From the NCBI RefSeq assembly GCF_000176035.2, contig NC_015675.1, forward strand, positions 2,670,001-2,734,000: a stretch of DNA of 64,000 nucleotides, given 5' to 3'. The notes beneath the pieces are model-generated. The model was not told the DNA's origin and ran no database searches. It saw only the letters and a program-made list of their open reading frames with translations. Positions 45,071 through 55,884 of this stretch are shown here, piece by piece. This stretch comes from Mesorhizobium opportunistum WSM2075. GTDB taxonomy: Bacteria; Pseudomonadota; Alphaproteobacteria; Rhizobiales; Rhizobiaceae. Every line of letters starts with the position of its first letter. Position 1 is the first letter of the stretch. Position numbers and translations under genes: made by a program.

Positions 45071-47941
45071 CTAGATAGGTACGCGTAAAGGGGTGCCGAA
45101 CCATCTGACTCCCTCTTGGACGAGCTCGATATCGACAAATGCGGCCCCGCGCTCCTTCAATGATGCAGGGACATTGACGGCAAGATAGTTGGTGTCGCCT
45201 GGGGCCAGTACAAACGGAATGTAAGTGCGCGCGTTGTCATATTGCAGGAGTCCATCCGTAGAGTCGAACGCATGATAGCTGAGCGCAATTCCCATGTGAC
45301 CGCCCGTCGGACCGAGACTCGACCAGACTGTCTTGGATAGGTTGGTCACACTGGCAACGATCTTCAGTGCCGTGCCGTCGTCGGTCCTGTAGGGACCCTC
45401 CACAAGCTCAAGGCGATGGGCGCGCTGCTCCTCCTCCATAACGGCCATCATCCGCGTATCTCCAAGGTCGGTCAGTGGTGCGAAAGGTCTTGGGAATTGT
45501 GGTTCGTAGACCTTGTACCAGTTCTGCCGAGTGACGACGTTTTCAAGCTGTGCCGCGCTTTCGGACCATGTCGGCCACGACGTATTGGGGAGTTCAGCAT
45601 GTATGCGCATGAGAAAACTCTTGACCGCAGCCGCCAGCGCGGCTGGGGAACCGACCTCGAAGAAATGCGCCTCGGCCGCGCCCTTGCCCACCTCGCGGAA
45701 CACCGGAATGTCGCTGGCAAGCACCGGCTTGCCGAAATGGCCTGCCTCCACGATAGGCAAGCCAAAACCCTCGGCAAAAGAGGCTGCAATCAAGGCGTCG
45801 CAGTTCTTGTAAAGGGCGCCCAGCTCACTGTCGTCAACTTTCTCGTGCAAATGCAGGCGCTTGCCAAATTCCGCATGGTGCCGAATGCGGTCGGCAAGAT
45901 GCAAGATGCCCCATCCAACCTTCCCCACGATAACCAGCTCAACGTCGACGCCGTCGGCCCACAATGCCTCGAAGGCATCCAGCGCAACTCGGTGGCCCTT
46001 ACGGGGCTCCAGCGTTCCGACCATCAGGAAGTAAGGCCGCGCCGCGCCCTTGCTTTGCCGAATCGGCTTGGACGACGCCAGCCCTGCGGCGAAATCCGCG
46101 CCAAGTTGCCAGTAGCCGACCTTCATTCGGCGCGGAAATCGGATGCCCTCGAGCAAATTCAGCAATTCGTCCGCGACCGCGCGCGAGATGCACACAAATC
46201 CAGTCGAATAGGCGAGTGCGGTTTGAAACCATGCACTGAAAACGGGCGGCATGCCTTCATGGCAAAAGGCAGCCGAACGCAGAGGAACCGTGTCGTAGAG
46301 GCAGGATATGACGTCGCCGCCCTTGATCAAGACCGGACGAAGAAATGCCGGATGAAGAGTGTGAAAAGGCCAGGAACTGTCGAGCATCAAAACCGTATCG
46401 CCAGCCTGTGGGCGGAGTCGGTTGGGCGATTGCTTCGAAGGCGGATGCCCCGTCCATTCCTTTGCAAAGTACCAGCCGGATTGGTCGTCGCAGAACGAGA
46501 TATATTTACCCTCGTTGCTTGACCCGTGCGGGAACATATTTTCGCAGATACGTCGGACCACACGTTGGATGCCGGTCTTGTGGTCATCTATCAGCGTTGC
46601 GCTTGCGTCCACCAGCAGCCGCGGGCTCGCGGTCTCGGGCTCTGCGAGGGCCATCAAGGTCGGCACGTCCTGTTCGTCGCCTTTCTTGACGCCAAGCGCC
46701 TCGACCAGTCCGACCTGAGGCAGAACCGTGTGGCGGTCGAACTCGCGTAAGCCCTGAACGACACGGTCTGAGACCTTTCTCCAACTGAACGTGTCAATTC
46801 TGTCCCGAGCTAACTCTTCTAGTTTTTGCGCATCGAGCTTGCCTGCCGCCACCGTTTCGATTTTCTGTGCAAGGTCCAAAGATGAGGCGGGATCGAAGAG
46901 TAGCGCACTATCTCCGACAACTTCAGGAAGCGCTCCCGCTCTGCCCGCGATTGCAGGTGTTCCACAGGCTATTGCCTCCAGCGCAGTCAGTCCGAAGCCC
47001 TCCATGAACGATGGCTGTACCAGCGCTAGCGCCCCTTTGTAGAGACGAACCAGCGTTTTGTCGTCGACCGCGCCTGCCAATACGAGTCGGTCGAAAGGCA
47101 GGCCATGAGATTCCCAAATTCTACGGTATTCAATCTCCTCTCGGGGGGCAATCTCCCCAACAATGACGAATTTCAGGGTTTCTCTCAGTGGTCCAGAAAT
47201 CTTCTTGATTGCAGGAGGTATTATCCCAAGATTTTTTCGCCAATCCGCTCCTCCAACATAAAGAATGTAATTCTCATACGTCGGAATTCGCTCCGATATA
47301 TCATCGATAAATTGGACGAATGCGTCAGATATGCCTGTTCCTATTAAAGTATATTCTTTCGATCCGACAAAATGTTGAAATTCTTGAGAAGAGAAATCCG
47401 AAATGGTGAAAACAACGTCAAAATTCTTGTAGCCAGAAAGCCGCCGATGGTAATATTCTCTTTGACGAAGGTCGCGCATGTATCTGTCGGGAAACCTGAA
47501 TGGAATCGCATCATAGAATATGGCTGCCGTTCTGACCCCGCTCAATGAGCCACCGAGATATGGAACCGCGGAGTCGACGGCGCCTTCGAACGGACTCGCG
47601 GACAGAGCGACGTCGGGACCGAGCTGATTGACGTGATGGACGAGGGCCAATTCGCTGCGGCTGCGCCATGTCGTATACCCATAGTCTGCTTCACCGCCTT
47701 CGACTTTCCCATGCCAAACGTGAATGCGGTCCGATGGCACGATGCCGGAAAGCAGCGATCGCGCCGCAATTGTGGCGTCGGGCATTGCGGCATTAAGTGA
47801 AACCAGGAGTTCGATACCGCTTTCGTGAGACGAAAGGGCGCGCAGCAGATCGAGTACGTAGCGTCCAATTCCTCGCTTCCGGCTCTCCGTTTGCAGGCAT
47901 TGTCCGTCGACCCAAAGTCTCAATGGCTTTACGCTGGTCAT
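45071..47941 (-). CDS. Bifunctional family 4 glycosyltransferase with C-terminal beta domain (WbdA-like polymerase)
   Basis: A 956-residue protein with two complete GT-B/GT4 modules in tandem. The first (about 5-400) has ILYVGGADWRKNLGIIPPAI and MEGFGLTALEAIACGTPAIA. The second (about 440-825) has FLMVGTLEPRKGHRVALDAF and AEGFGLPIVEAGHFGKPVLA. The last 115 residues form a beta-rich module (VTNLSKTVWSSLGPTGGHMG and LAPGDTNYLAVNVP) resembling carbohydrate-binding Ig-like domains. Two-active-site polymerases of this plan (WbdA) build the repeat unit of ABC-exported mannans. The start overlaps the stop of the WbdD-like gene, suggesting a partnership. Confidence 0.85.
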   Translation of the reverse strand: MTSVKPLRLWVDGQCLQTESRKRGIGRYVLDLLRALSSHESGIELLVSLNAAMPDATIAARSLLSGIVPSDRIHVWHGKVEGGEADYGYTTWRSRSELALVHHVNQLGPDVALSASPFEGAVDSAVPYLGGSLSGVRTAAIFYDAIPFRFPDRYMRDLRQREYYHRRLSGYKNFDVVFTISDFSSQEFQHFVGSKEYTLIGTGISDAFVQFIDDISERIPTYENYILYVGGADWRKNLGIIPPAIKKISGPLRETLKFVIVGEIAPREEIEYRRIWESHGLPFDRLVLAGAVDDKTLVRLYKGALALVQPSFMEGFGLTALEAIACGTPAIAGRAGALPEVVGDSALLFDPASSLDLAQKIETVAAGKLDAQKLEELARDRIDTFSWRKVSDRVVQGLREFDRHTVLPQVGLVEALGVKKGDEQDVPTLMALAEPETASPRLLVDASATLIDDHKTGIQRVVRRICENMFPHGSSNEGKYISFCDDQSGWYFAKEWTGHPPSKQSPNRLRPQAGDTVLMLDSSWPFHTLHPAFLRPVLIKGGDVISCLYDTVPLRSAAFCHEGMPPVFSAWFQTALAYSTGFVCISRAVADELLNLLEGIRFPRRMKVGYWQLGADFAAGLASSKPIRQSKGAARPYFLMVGTLEPRKGHRVALDAFEALWADGVDVELVIVGKVGWGILHLADRIRHHAEFGKRLHLHEKVDDSELGALYKNCDALIAASFAEGFGLPIVEAGHFGKPVLASDIPVFREVGKGAAEAHFFEVGSPAALAAAVKSFLMRIHAELPNTSWPTWSESAAQLENVVTRQNWYKVYEPQFPRPFAPLTDLGDTRMMAVMEEEQRAHRLELVEGPYRTDDGTALKIVASVTNLSKTVWSSLGPTGGHMGIALSYHAFDSTDGLLQYDNARTYIPFVLAPGDTNYLAVNVPASLKERGAAFVDIELVQEGVRWFGTPLRVPI

Positions 47942-49359
47942 GCCGACTCCCCATCGACCTGCAGACGTTCACGCCACGCACCAAGTGCCACAGGGGTCGG
48001 CTCGAGCGTCCAGCCCGTGTCGATGGTGGCCACCAAACCGCTGCTTGCTCTTGCAAAACCCAGAAGACGGCGTTCGAGTGGCGGAGCGAAACGCACCACA
48101 CGATGTGCAAATGCGGCGGCGCGAGGTCTTCGACGCAACCACAGTAACCCATGCTGCATCACAAGCTTGGTATTTGGCCACCATACGATGGCACGGCTGA
48201 TGTACTTTATGCCTCGGAGGGGGGCTGTAATTTTCCATGAGGTCGAATTCTGAAAGGTGTCTGCCAGCGCCGCCATGCTTTGGTTCAGGCGGGCAATCTC
48301 GGCGTCACGGTCCTCGATGACGGCATCCTTGAGGAGAGACTGTTCTCTCGCCGTGATTTCCTCCTCGGCGAGATGGCGGCGAAGGCGCTCGATCTCGGTA
48401 TCGCGCGCCGCCACGGCTCTGTCCTTGATGATGTCCGTAAGCTGCTTGCCGAGAGAAGCCACGGTGTTTGTCAGCGCGATATTGCCCGTTCGCATCATGT
48501 CGGACTGGGCAGCCAGATTGTCGGTCAGTTGCTGAAGCTGAAGCGCGGTCGAAGTCATCATCGCCTTGACGCCTCCCGATATGTCGACGACTTCGTCATC
48601 GGCGGAACGCAGCCATTGCTTTATCTGCCTTGTGTCCGTGGGCACCATTTGCGATGCGCTCTCGACAAACGCCGCAAGGACATTGGGTCCTTCCACGAGG
48701 TGTTTTCTCGCTAGGCAGGCATAGTCGCGCGCCACCTCGAACATCAGGTGAATGCTGCGTTCCATCGGTCCGGCTTCGATCATCGGGGCGCCATTCAGCC
48801 TCAGGATCGCGGTCTCCGCGAATTCGGCCTGTCCCACCAAAAATTCCAGCAAATCCGGCGGCAGGGGGCTCTTATGGGTTGGGTCGAGATGGAAAGTATG
48901 CGTACCGACCGAGATATTTTCCGGATTGGGCGTTTCCAGGATCAGCAGGCCGTCATTGGTCAGCACCCTGTTGCACTCATCCAAAAGTCTGATCAGGTAG
49001 TCCGTTGGTACGTGCTCGACCATATGGAAAGCCGAAATGACGGCCACGCTGCTGTTCGGCCTGCCGCTGAGATAGTCGATCGCGTCCTGTAATTCGATTT
49101 TGAGGCCATTGTCTGTGGCCTCCTGCGCCATAAGGGCATTGGTATCCACACCCGTGGCATCGAACCCAGCCTCGGCGAGTATTTCGAGCCATTCGCCGCG
49201 TCCGCAGCCAAGATCGATCGCCAGAGTCGGTCCCTCGGCCTGTCGCGGTATCTGTGCCAACAAGGGTTGGTAGATCTTCAGCCGATCCTTGACGAGTTCC
49301 CTCGATCCGCGAAAGCGATCCTCGAAGGCCTTGTAGAGATCATCGAAAGTTTTCTTCAT
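47938..49359 (-). CDS. Methyltransferase with coiled coil, WbdD-like chain terminator lacking the kinase domain
   Basis: A 473-residue protein. The N-terminal methyltransferase domain (1-230) has motif I LAIDLGCGRGEWLEILAEAG near residue 46 and AVISAFHMVEHVPTDYLIR. Residues 265-370 are heptad-rich (TEIERLRRHLAEEEITARE), a coiled coil; the C-terminus has NSTSWKITAPLR and a basic tail. In the O8/O9a systems WbdD caps the growing chain, its coiled coil setting chain length, and recruits the polymerase. A kinase domain is absent here, so a methyl-only cap, as in O8, is inferred. It overlaps both neighbours (wzt and the polymerase) by 4 nt. Confidence 0.8.
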   Translation of the reverse strand: MKKTFDDLYKAFEDRFRGSRELVKDRLKIYQPLLAQIPRQAEGPTLAIDLGCGRGEWLEILAEAGFDATGVDTNALMAQEATDNGLKIELQDAIDYLSGRPNSSVAVISAFHMVEHVPTDYLIRLLDECNRVLTNDGLLILETPNPENISVGTHTFHLDPTHKSPLPPDLLEFLVGQAEFAETAILRLNGAPMIEAGPMERSIHLMFEVARDYACLARKHLVEGPNVLAAFVESASQMVPTDTRQIKQWLRSADDEVVDISGGVKAMMTSTALQLQQLTDNLAAQSDMMRTGNIALTNTVASLGKQLTDIIKDRAVAARDTEIERLRRHLAEEEITAREQSLLKDAVIEDRDAEIARLNQSMAALADTFQNSTSWKITAPLRGIKYISRAIVWWPNTKLVMQHGLLWLRRRPRAAAFAHRVVRFAPPLERRLLGFARASSGLVATIDTGWTLEPTPVALGAWRERLQVDGESA

Positions 49360-50582
49360 CTGACGATTTCGAACACGTGTTCAAGGCGGCTCGTCCCGAC
49401 AAAAAAAGGGCGGTCTGAATTGATGACGTCGAAAACTTCCACGTTTTCAATCCAGTCGAAATTGTTGTCGATGTGAACGTCTCCCGTGTGGAGCGAAATG
49501 GAAAGCCCGTACGAACCTTGGCCAAGTGCACAGGCGAGGCGCAGGTTACATTCCACCTTGTCCCCGGCTTTGATGCCTGAAAGCACCTGGCCTGTATGCC
49601 AGGTGTTTGTCCCCCAAACTGTATGGCCGGCGCGGTCTTTCAGCATGAACCCGATGACGAGTTCCGGAATATCCTCCTTCGCGGCTATCCGGGCTCGAAT
49701 TGTCACGCTCTGTCCTGAGATGGCGGTCTTGATCGGCTTCTCGTTTTCGCCGTCGATCAGCGCGACGGATTCAACCGCGGCCGCCTTGGTTCCGCTTCTG
49801 CTGTAAAGCCAATTGTCCTTTTCGCGCCGTTGCTCGATGGTCAGCTTGGCGTTCTCCTTGGTCGCGATCAGGGCGTTGTAGTAGTCGACCACTTCGTCGG
49901 GCGGCCCATCCTTCAGTACACGTCCCTTGTCCAGCAGAATCGCCCGGTCACACAAGGATCTGACGTCGCTCATGCCGTGTGTGACCAGAATGATCGAGGT
50001 GCCGGCGGCTCTGAAACTGCGTATCCGGTCGAAGCTCTTGTGCTGGAAATAGCTGTCGCCAACCGAAAGCACTTCGTCGACGATCAGCACCTCCGGCCGT
50101 TCGGCGGTGGCAAGGGCGAAAGCCAAGCGCGCCTGCATGCCGCTCGAATAGGTTCGTAGCGGCTGGTCGAAAAACTCGCCGATCTCGGCAAAGTCTTCGA
50201 TGTGAGGCATGAGTTCGGCCAAACGTGCCTGGGAGAGACCCATCAGCCCGCCGGCGTGAAAAGCGTTCTGCCGCCCGGTGAACTCTGGGTTGAAGCCAAG
50301 TCCGAGCTCCAGGATAGCGCTGACGCGGCCACCAACATGCGCCGTGCCTTCGGTTGGTCGCACCGTGCCGGTGATCAGCTTCAGAAGGGTACTCTTGCCG
50401 GCGCCGTTCTGCCCTATGAGCCCGAGTGCTTCTCCGGCCGAAAGGGAAAATGAAATGTCTTTGACCGGCCAGAATTCCTCGGTCGGTTTGACCGGCGCGC
50501 CGAACCAACCCGCAAATCTTTCGAGGTTGCTTGCATAATTTGCATAGCGTTTCGACAGGTGGCTGACGGAAAGCACGGTCAT
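49356..50582 (-). CDS. wzt: O-polysaccharide ABC exporter ATP-binding protein with C-terminal substrate-recognition domain
   Basis: A 408-residue Wzt. The ATPase domain (1-240) has Walker A GQNGAGKSTLLKLITG, signature YSSGMQARLAFALA and Walker B (VLIVDEVLSVGD). A second domain (about 265-408) has VTIRARIAAKEDIPELVIGF and DRAGHTVWGTNTWHTG. This is the immunoglobulin-like C-terminal domain that reads the terminal cap of the polysaccharide in O9a-type export. Presence of the domain next to a WbdD-like gene indicates cap-dependent export. The start lies 2 nt from the wzm stop. Confidence 0.93.
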   Translation of the reverse strand: MTVLSVSHLSKRYANYASNLERFAGWFGAPVKPTEEFWPVKDISFSLSAGEALGLIGQNGAGKSTLLKLITGTVRPTEGTAHVGGRVSAILELGLGFNPEFTGRQNAFHAGGLMGLSQARLAELMPHIEDFAEIGEFFDQPLRTYSSGMQARLAFALATAERPEVLIVDEVLSVGDSYFQHKSFDRIRSFRAAGTSIILVTHGMSDVRSLCDRAILLDKGRVLKDGPPDEVVDYYNALIATKENAKLTIEQRREKDNWLYSRSGTKAAAVESVALIDGENEKPIKTAISGQSVTIRARIAAKEDIPELVIGFMLKDRAGHTVWGTNTWHTGQVLSGIKAGDKVECNLRLACALGQGSYGLSISLHTGDVHIDNNFDWIENVEVFDVINSDRPFFVGTSRLEHVFEIVR

Positions 50583-50584
50583 GG

Positions 50585-51370
50585 CTACAACACGTCGATG
50601 AGTTCAGGGCTGGCGCGACGAAAGAACACCATTGCAAGCGTCATGCTCACGACGCCCAAGAGCGCTGGCATGACGAGGCTTGCCGGATCGGGCCAGCGAT
50701 TGAACAACAGCGCGTCCTGATACAACCCTACCAATGGCGTGATCGGGTTGAGTTTGATCAGTAGACTGTATTTTTCCGGCAGCACGTTGGCCGGATAGAC
50801 GATTGGCGTCAGCCAGTACCAGAGTTGCAGCACGATTGTCATCACCTGCGCGACATCGCGGATGAAGACGTTCATCACGCCAAGGATGACGCCGAGCCCG
50901 AAACCGATCGCCGCGATCAGCACGACTCCGATCGGCAGCAAGACCAAAGCGCGGCCTGGAATATGCCCGAGGAAGATGAAGATAATGAACAGGGCGACCA
51001 GCAGCAACAGATGATTGATGAGTGCAGTGCCTCCCACGATGATGGGCAGGCACAGACGTGGAAAAGCAATCTTCTTCATCACCGGTGCCTGCTCGATAAA
51101 GACGGACATGCTGCGCGTCAGAATCTCGCTGAACAAGGTCCACGCGGCCATGCCGGATAGGAGATAGATCGGATAGGCTGCAGGGCTGTCCGTGTCTGGA
51201 AGCCGCGCCTTGAGAACGTCTGAAAGTACGATCGAGAAGATAACCGCCTGTGCAAGCGGATGAAGGATGAACCAAAGGCCGCCCAGCCGCGACCGCACGA
51301 AACGCCCTTTCAGGTCGCCTCTGACGGAGGAAATGATGAAGTTGCGGTACTGCCACAGGCTTCGGAACAT
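50585..51370 (-). CDS. wzm: O-polysaccharide ABC exporter permease
   Basis: A 261-residue ABC-2 type permease with six membrane segments. Its start region MFRSLWQYRNFIISSVRGDLKGRF is characteristic of Wzm/KpsM proteins, and the C-terminal part has YWLTPIVYPANVLPEKY. The ATG at 51370 is preferred, since AAGG lies 8 nt upstream; a GTG at 51388 has no such site. It forms the membrane channel through which Wzt drives the undecaprenyl-linked polysaccharide to the periplasm for ligation to lipid A core. Confidence 0.93.
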   Translation of the reverse strand: MFRSLWQYRNFIISSVRGDLKGRFVRSRLGGLWFILHPLAQAVIFSIVLSDVLKARLPDTDSPAAYPIYLLSGMAAWTLFSEILTRSMSVFIEQAPVMKKIAFPRLCLPIIVGGTALINHLLLLVALFIIFIFLGHIPGRALVLLPIGVVLIAAIGFGLGVILGVMNVFIRDVAQVMTIVLQLWYWLTPIVYPANVLPEKYSLLIKLNPITPLVGLYQDALLFNRWPDPASLVMPALLGVVSMTLAMVFFRRASPELIDVL

Positions 51371-51403
51371 GTGCTCAACCTTTGGCACGCTACGGGGATG
51401 CAG

Positions 51404-52360
51404 TCAGCGAGCGTTGCATAGCCGCTGCCAATATCCGAAAACATCGGCAATTGTCTGTTCGAACGGCACCAGAGGCGCCCAATTCAGCCTTTCGCGTGCC
51501 TTTGTCGCATCACCCGAGGCGACAGGGATATCGTTCGGACGCAGTTTTTCCGGATCGGCACGCACCTCGATATCGATGCCCGACTGCGCGACGAGCATAT
51601 CCAATATGTCCCGGATTTTCCGCGGTTGTCCGGAGGCGATGTTATAGACATGGTGCGGTCCGTCAGCCAGATCCATGGTCGCGGACCTCGCGTAGGCGCG
51701 CACCACATCGCGAACATCCAGGAAATCGCGCTCGGCTTGAAGATTGCCGACATGAATGATCGGATTCCTCTTGCCAGAGACGATTTCGGCGACCTGGCGC
51801 GCAAAGGCCGAGACAACGTAGGTGTCGGACTGACCAGGGCCGGTGTGATTGAACGGGCGAAAGCGGACGGCGCGCAGGCCGTCATAAGCCATCTGGCCGA
51901 TCATCAGGTCCGCGGCCGCCTTGGTGGCGGCGTAGACGTTCATAGGTCGAAGCGGCACGCTTTCCGTCACCGGGCCGGACATGTCGAGGAAAGAAGCGCC
52001 GTAGGCCTCCGAACTCCCAACATAAACGAACCGGGCATTCGGCGCGTGGCGCAGCACGGATTCGGCAAGATTCATCGTTCCCGTAACATTGACGTTCCAG
52101 GCATGTCGTGGCGCGTTGCGTGCGTCGGAAGGCGCTGCGACCGCCGCCAAATGGATGAGCGCGGTGGGCTTTATCTCGCCGACAGCGCTGTCGATCGCCT
52201 CCCGGTCCAAGAGGTCGATCGCGTTTCGCTGCCCTTCGCCATGGCCTAACGCGAACACCTTGCAGTCAACGTATTCCCGCTCCAGCAACTGCGACAGTGC
52301 CGTGCCAACAAATCCGTTAGCCCCGGTTATCAGGATGCGATGGGTCAATCTACCGACCAT
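51404..52360 (-). CDS. rmd: GDP-6-deoxy-D-mannose reductase (NAD-dependent epimerase/dehydratase family)
   Basis: A 318-residue short-chain dehydrogenase/reductase. The Rossmann motif ILITGANGFVGTALSQLL lies near residue 10 and the catalytic Ser-Tyr-Lys is visible in VYVGSSEAYG and NVYAATKAAADLM. Next to gmd, it most likely reduces GDP-4-keto-6-deoxymannose to GDP-D-rhamnose, as Rmd of A-band systems does. A GDP-fucose or other product is not excluded from sequence alone, but the family form and partner favour Rmd. The ATG at 52360 is chosen over a TTG nine bases earlier. Confidence 0.85.
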   Translation of the reverse strand: MVGRLTHRILITGANGFVGTALSQLLEREYVDCKVFALGHGEGQRNAIDLLDREAIDSAVGEIKPTALIHLAAVAAPSDARNAPRHAWNVNVTGTMNLAESVLRHAPNARFVYVGSSEAYGASFLDMSGPVTESVPLRPMNVYAATKAAADLMIGQMAYDGLRAVRFRPFNHTGPGQSDTYVVSAFARQVAEIVSGKRNPIIHVGNLQAERDFLDVRDVVRAYARSATMDLADGPHHVYNIASGQPRKIRDILDMLVAQSGIDIEVRADPEKLRPNDIPVASGDATKARERLNWAPLVPFEQTIADVFGYWQRLCNAR

Positions 52361-52381
52361 GTTTGGCAAAGGGCTTTCCGA

Positions 52382-53756
<1,375 letters not shown>

Positions 53757-54194
53757 CTACCTGTCACGTGGATTGCCGAATTTTGCGTCGCGCTTCCTCG
53801 AATAACGATCGATGCGCGGCAGCTTGTCGTCAAATGCGACCCAAGGCAGCCTGAGTTCCCAATAGGCATGAGCCTGTGGGCGCAACCCTTCAGGTCTGTC
53901 GAAGAAGCCGATCGTCAGATAGAGTTCGTCCGGCAGGCCTTCGTCGCTGTAGCCGATGGAACTCCCGCAGTCAGGGCAGAAGGTGCGGACCACGCCGGGT
54001 GTCCTCGAAAAGCTTTTCGGAGTTCCCTTCAAAAGCCGGAATTGGTCGGGCCGATACCCGACCCAGACCGTGAGCGGACCGCCAATGGCCCTACGGCAAT
54101 CGTCGTCGTGGTCGTAGCAAATCCAGAAAGGCTCGCCGTCCATGGCGGCGGCTATCGCCCCGCAGAAGCAAGTCCCGGTCTCGCGCCGCGTCAT
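53757..54194 (-). CDS. GFA family (glutathione-dependent formaldehyde-activating-like) protein
   Basis: A 145-residue zinc-binding protein of the GFA/CENP-V fold. Cys ligands appear in GTCFCGAI, in DDDCRRAIGG and in TFCPDCGSSIGY. The histidine/cysteine pattern is that of the broad GFA superfamily, most members of which have no known substrate; true formaldehyde-glutathione activity is not implied. It stands alone, separated by 91 bp from the PRC-barrel gene. Confidence 0.85.
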   Translation of the reverse strand: MTRRETGTCFCGAIAAAMDGEPFWICYDHDDDCRRAIGGPLTVWVGYRPDQFRLLKGTPKSFSRTPGVVRTFCPDCGSSIGYSDEGLPDELYLTIGFFDRPEGLRPQAHAYWELRLPWVAFDDKLPRIDRYSRKRDAKFGNPRDR

Positions 54195-54285
54195 CCGTCA
54201 CTCCGTGGTGCCGAAGCATCTGCCGCGTTCCGATCTCCCGGGATTGGTCATGCGGCCGCTCCCGGGACAGGGGGTAAATCCCTGA

Positions 54286-54585
54286 TCAGGCGTCGTGATG
54301 CTCGGGCATGTTCTTGAGCTGATCCTTGGTCCAGTTGGTCACCGCGTGGACATCGCCATCTTCATCGCGCATGAAGTCCAACTGGCTCGCGGAGACGGCC
54401 ACCGGCTTGGCGCCGATGCCGAGAAATCCGCCAACGTCGATCACCACCTGACTGCCGGCGCCGGAACCATGAACATGGGAAACGGTGCCGACCTTGTTGT
54501 CGTCAGCGTCGTATATCGTGGCGTCTTCCAAAATGTCAGGCGTCAATTCTGCGCTCGTGAGGCGGACGTGATTGGTGTGATCCAT
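54286..54585 (-). CDS. PRC-barrel domain-containing protein (DUF2171-like), stress-promoter linked
   Basis: A 99-residue protein with one PRC-barrel: ILEDATIYDADDNKVGTVSH, VVIDVGGFLGIGAKPVAVSA and QLDFMRDEDGDVHAV. Such small cytoplasmic proteins are frequent in rhizobial stress regulons; the biochemical role is unknown. CAGGAG precedes the ATG. An EcfG-like promoter lies about 35 bp upstream. Confidence 0.85.
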   Translation of the reverse strand: MDHTNHVRLTSAELTPDILEDATIYDADDNKVGTVSHVHGSGAGSQVVIDVGGFLGIGAKPVAVSASQLDFMRDEDGDVHAVTNWTKDQLKNMPEHHDA

Positions 54586-54617
54586 CGGTCAAGTCTCCTG
54601 TTGGGACGGGATAGTTG

Positions 54618-54642
54618 AACCACCCAGCGAGGCAATCGTTCC
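54618..54642 (-). promoter_or_regulatory. EcfG-type general stress promoter for the PRC-barrel gene
   Basis: Read leftward, GGAAC (54642-54638) and GGTT (54621-54618) are 16 bp apart, one base off the GGAAC-N16-CGTT consensus. It lies about 33 bp from the start codon. Confidence 0.55.
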
Positions 54643-54722
54643 GAACGATTTTGGTGGTCTCGGATGGATGGACTGCAGAGCCGCCCGAATTGAGCCATGG
54701 CCCGATTTGACTCGCCAAGGTC

Positions 54723-54738
54723 TGTACGAAATCGTACA
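54723..54738. promoter_or_regulatory. Palindromic candidate operator TGTACGA-AA-TCGTACA
   Basis: Seven-base arms TGTACGA (54723-54729) and TCGTACA (54732-54738) are perfect complements around AA. The site lies about 65 bp before the small gene at 54803 and 138 bp from the leftward PRC-barrel gene, a position suited to a regulator dimer. The regulator is not identified. Confidence 0.5.
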
Positions 54739-54802
54739 AAGAGAAAATGGTTCGCGCGACGCTTGAGAGAGGCGATCGCGCTTTGGCCGGCACGAGGATG
54801 TC

Positions 54803-54967
54803 ATGGCGAAAGAACCTGAGCGCCCGGGTCTGACGGCAGAGACGGTGCGCGCACTTGCCCGGGATTCGGGCGCTACGGAACAGCAGATACGTGAAATAAT
54901 ATCGCTGGTCGGCTTCGATCGCGCCTCCATCCTGCGCGAGGCTCGTCTTGTGGCCAAGGATGGATAG
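54803..54967 (+). CDS. Small hypothetical protein (54 residues)
   Basis: An unrecognised small gene with a good ribosome site (GAGGA six bases before ATG) and consistent codon use. The product is charged and mainly helical (LTAETVRALARDSGATEQQI, then REIISLVGFDRASILREARL), resembling the short helical stress-type proteins common in rhizobia, but no family is assigned. It is divergent from the PRC-barrel gene, with the 54723 palindrome between them. Confidence 0.6.
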   Translation: MAKEPERPGLTAETVRALARDSGATEQQIREIISLVGFDRASILREARLVAKDG

Positions 54968-55134
54968 CCCGCGAAGCCGCGATTTTTCCACAGCAGTAAA
55001 TGTCGGTTTTATACCAACGCGCTAGCCCTCCTAGTGCTGCGTGAAGCGCAGTCTATGGTTCGTCACCGTCCGCTCGTTCGACGGGCGCGGCCGGCTAAGA
55101 GATGCGAGTGCTCTTGCCCAAGGGAGAGAGTCTC

Positions 55135-55884
55135 GTGGATCACCAGATCCTGCAAGCCAAGAGCGAATTGTTGCGCCGGATGAGCGGGGACGATTTCGCG
55201 CGGCTGAGGCCGCATCTCCAGAGCGTCTTCCTGGAGCTGCGCGCGCCGCTGGAAACCGCGGGTCAAAAGATTGAAGCCGTATACTTTCTTGAAAGCGGGC
55301 TGGCATCGGTGGTGGCGAAGACATCGGCGAAGACCGAAGCAGAAGTGGGCATAATCGGCTTTGAAGGAATGACCGGCTCGGCCTTGGTGATGGGGGACGA
55401 CGAGGCGAACTTCGACTGTTACGTGCAGTCGACGTGCGAAGCGGTGCGCATGCCGGCTGCTCCATTCGTGGAAGCTTTGGAGGACAGTCCGACGCTGCGG
55501 CCGTTTCTGTTGCGCTATGTCCAATATCTTCACGTCCAGACGAGTTACACGGCAGCGATCAACGCGCGGCAGAGCCTGGAAGTCCGCCTGGCCAGGTGGC
55601 TTTTGATGTGCGGCGACCGCACCGTCGGCGACAGGCTCGTGATAACCCATGAATTTCTGTCCATCATGCTCGGCGTCAGGCGCCCTGGAGTGACTGTCGG
55701 GCTGCAGATGATCGAGAGCTACGGGTATATTCGTGCGCGTCGCGGAGAAATCACGATCCGTAGTCGTGATGGCCTATTGACGTTGGCGCGAGAGGCTTAT
55801 GGGCCACCCGAAGCCCAATACCGCCGGCTGGTCGGAGACCTGGGCTCAAAGAACCCCGCAAGGCAGGAACGGCCTCCCACCTGA
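55135..55884 (+). CDS. Crp/Fnr family transcriptional regulator
   Basis: A 249-residue regulator. An N-terminal cyclic-nucleotide-binding-like beta roll (EAVYFLESGLASVVAKT, EVGIIGFEGMTGSALVMGDD) is joined by a long helix (SLEVRLARWLLMCGDR) to a winged HTH (EFLSIMLGVRRPGVTVGLQM and IESYGYIRARRGEITI). The Cys cluster of oxygen-sensing FNR is absent. The GTG at 55135 is preferred because GGGAG lies 8 nt upstream and family members start at this point; an ATG at 55102 would add 11 residues. Its signal and targets are unknown. Confidence 0.88.
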   Translation: MDHQILQAKSELLRRMSGDDFARLRPHLQSVFLELRAPLETAGQKIEAVYFLESGLASVVAKTSAKTEAEVGIIGFEGMTGSALVMGDDEANFDCYVQSTCEAVRMPAAPFVEALEDSPTLRPFLLRYVQYLHVQTSYTAAINARQSLEVRLARWLLMCGDRTVGDRLVITHEFLSIMLGVRRPGVTVGLQMIESYGYIRARRGEITIRSRDGLLTLAREAYGPPEAQYRRLVGDLGSKNPARQERPPT

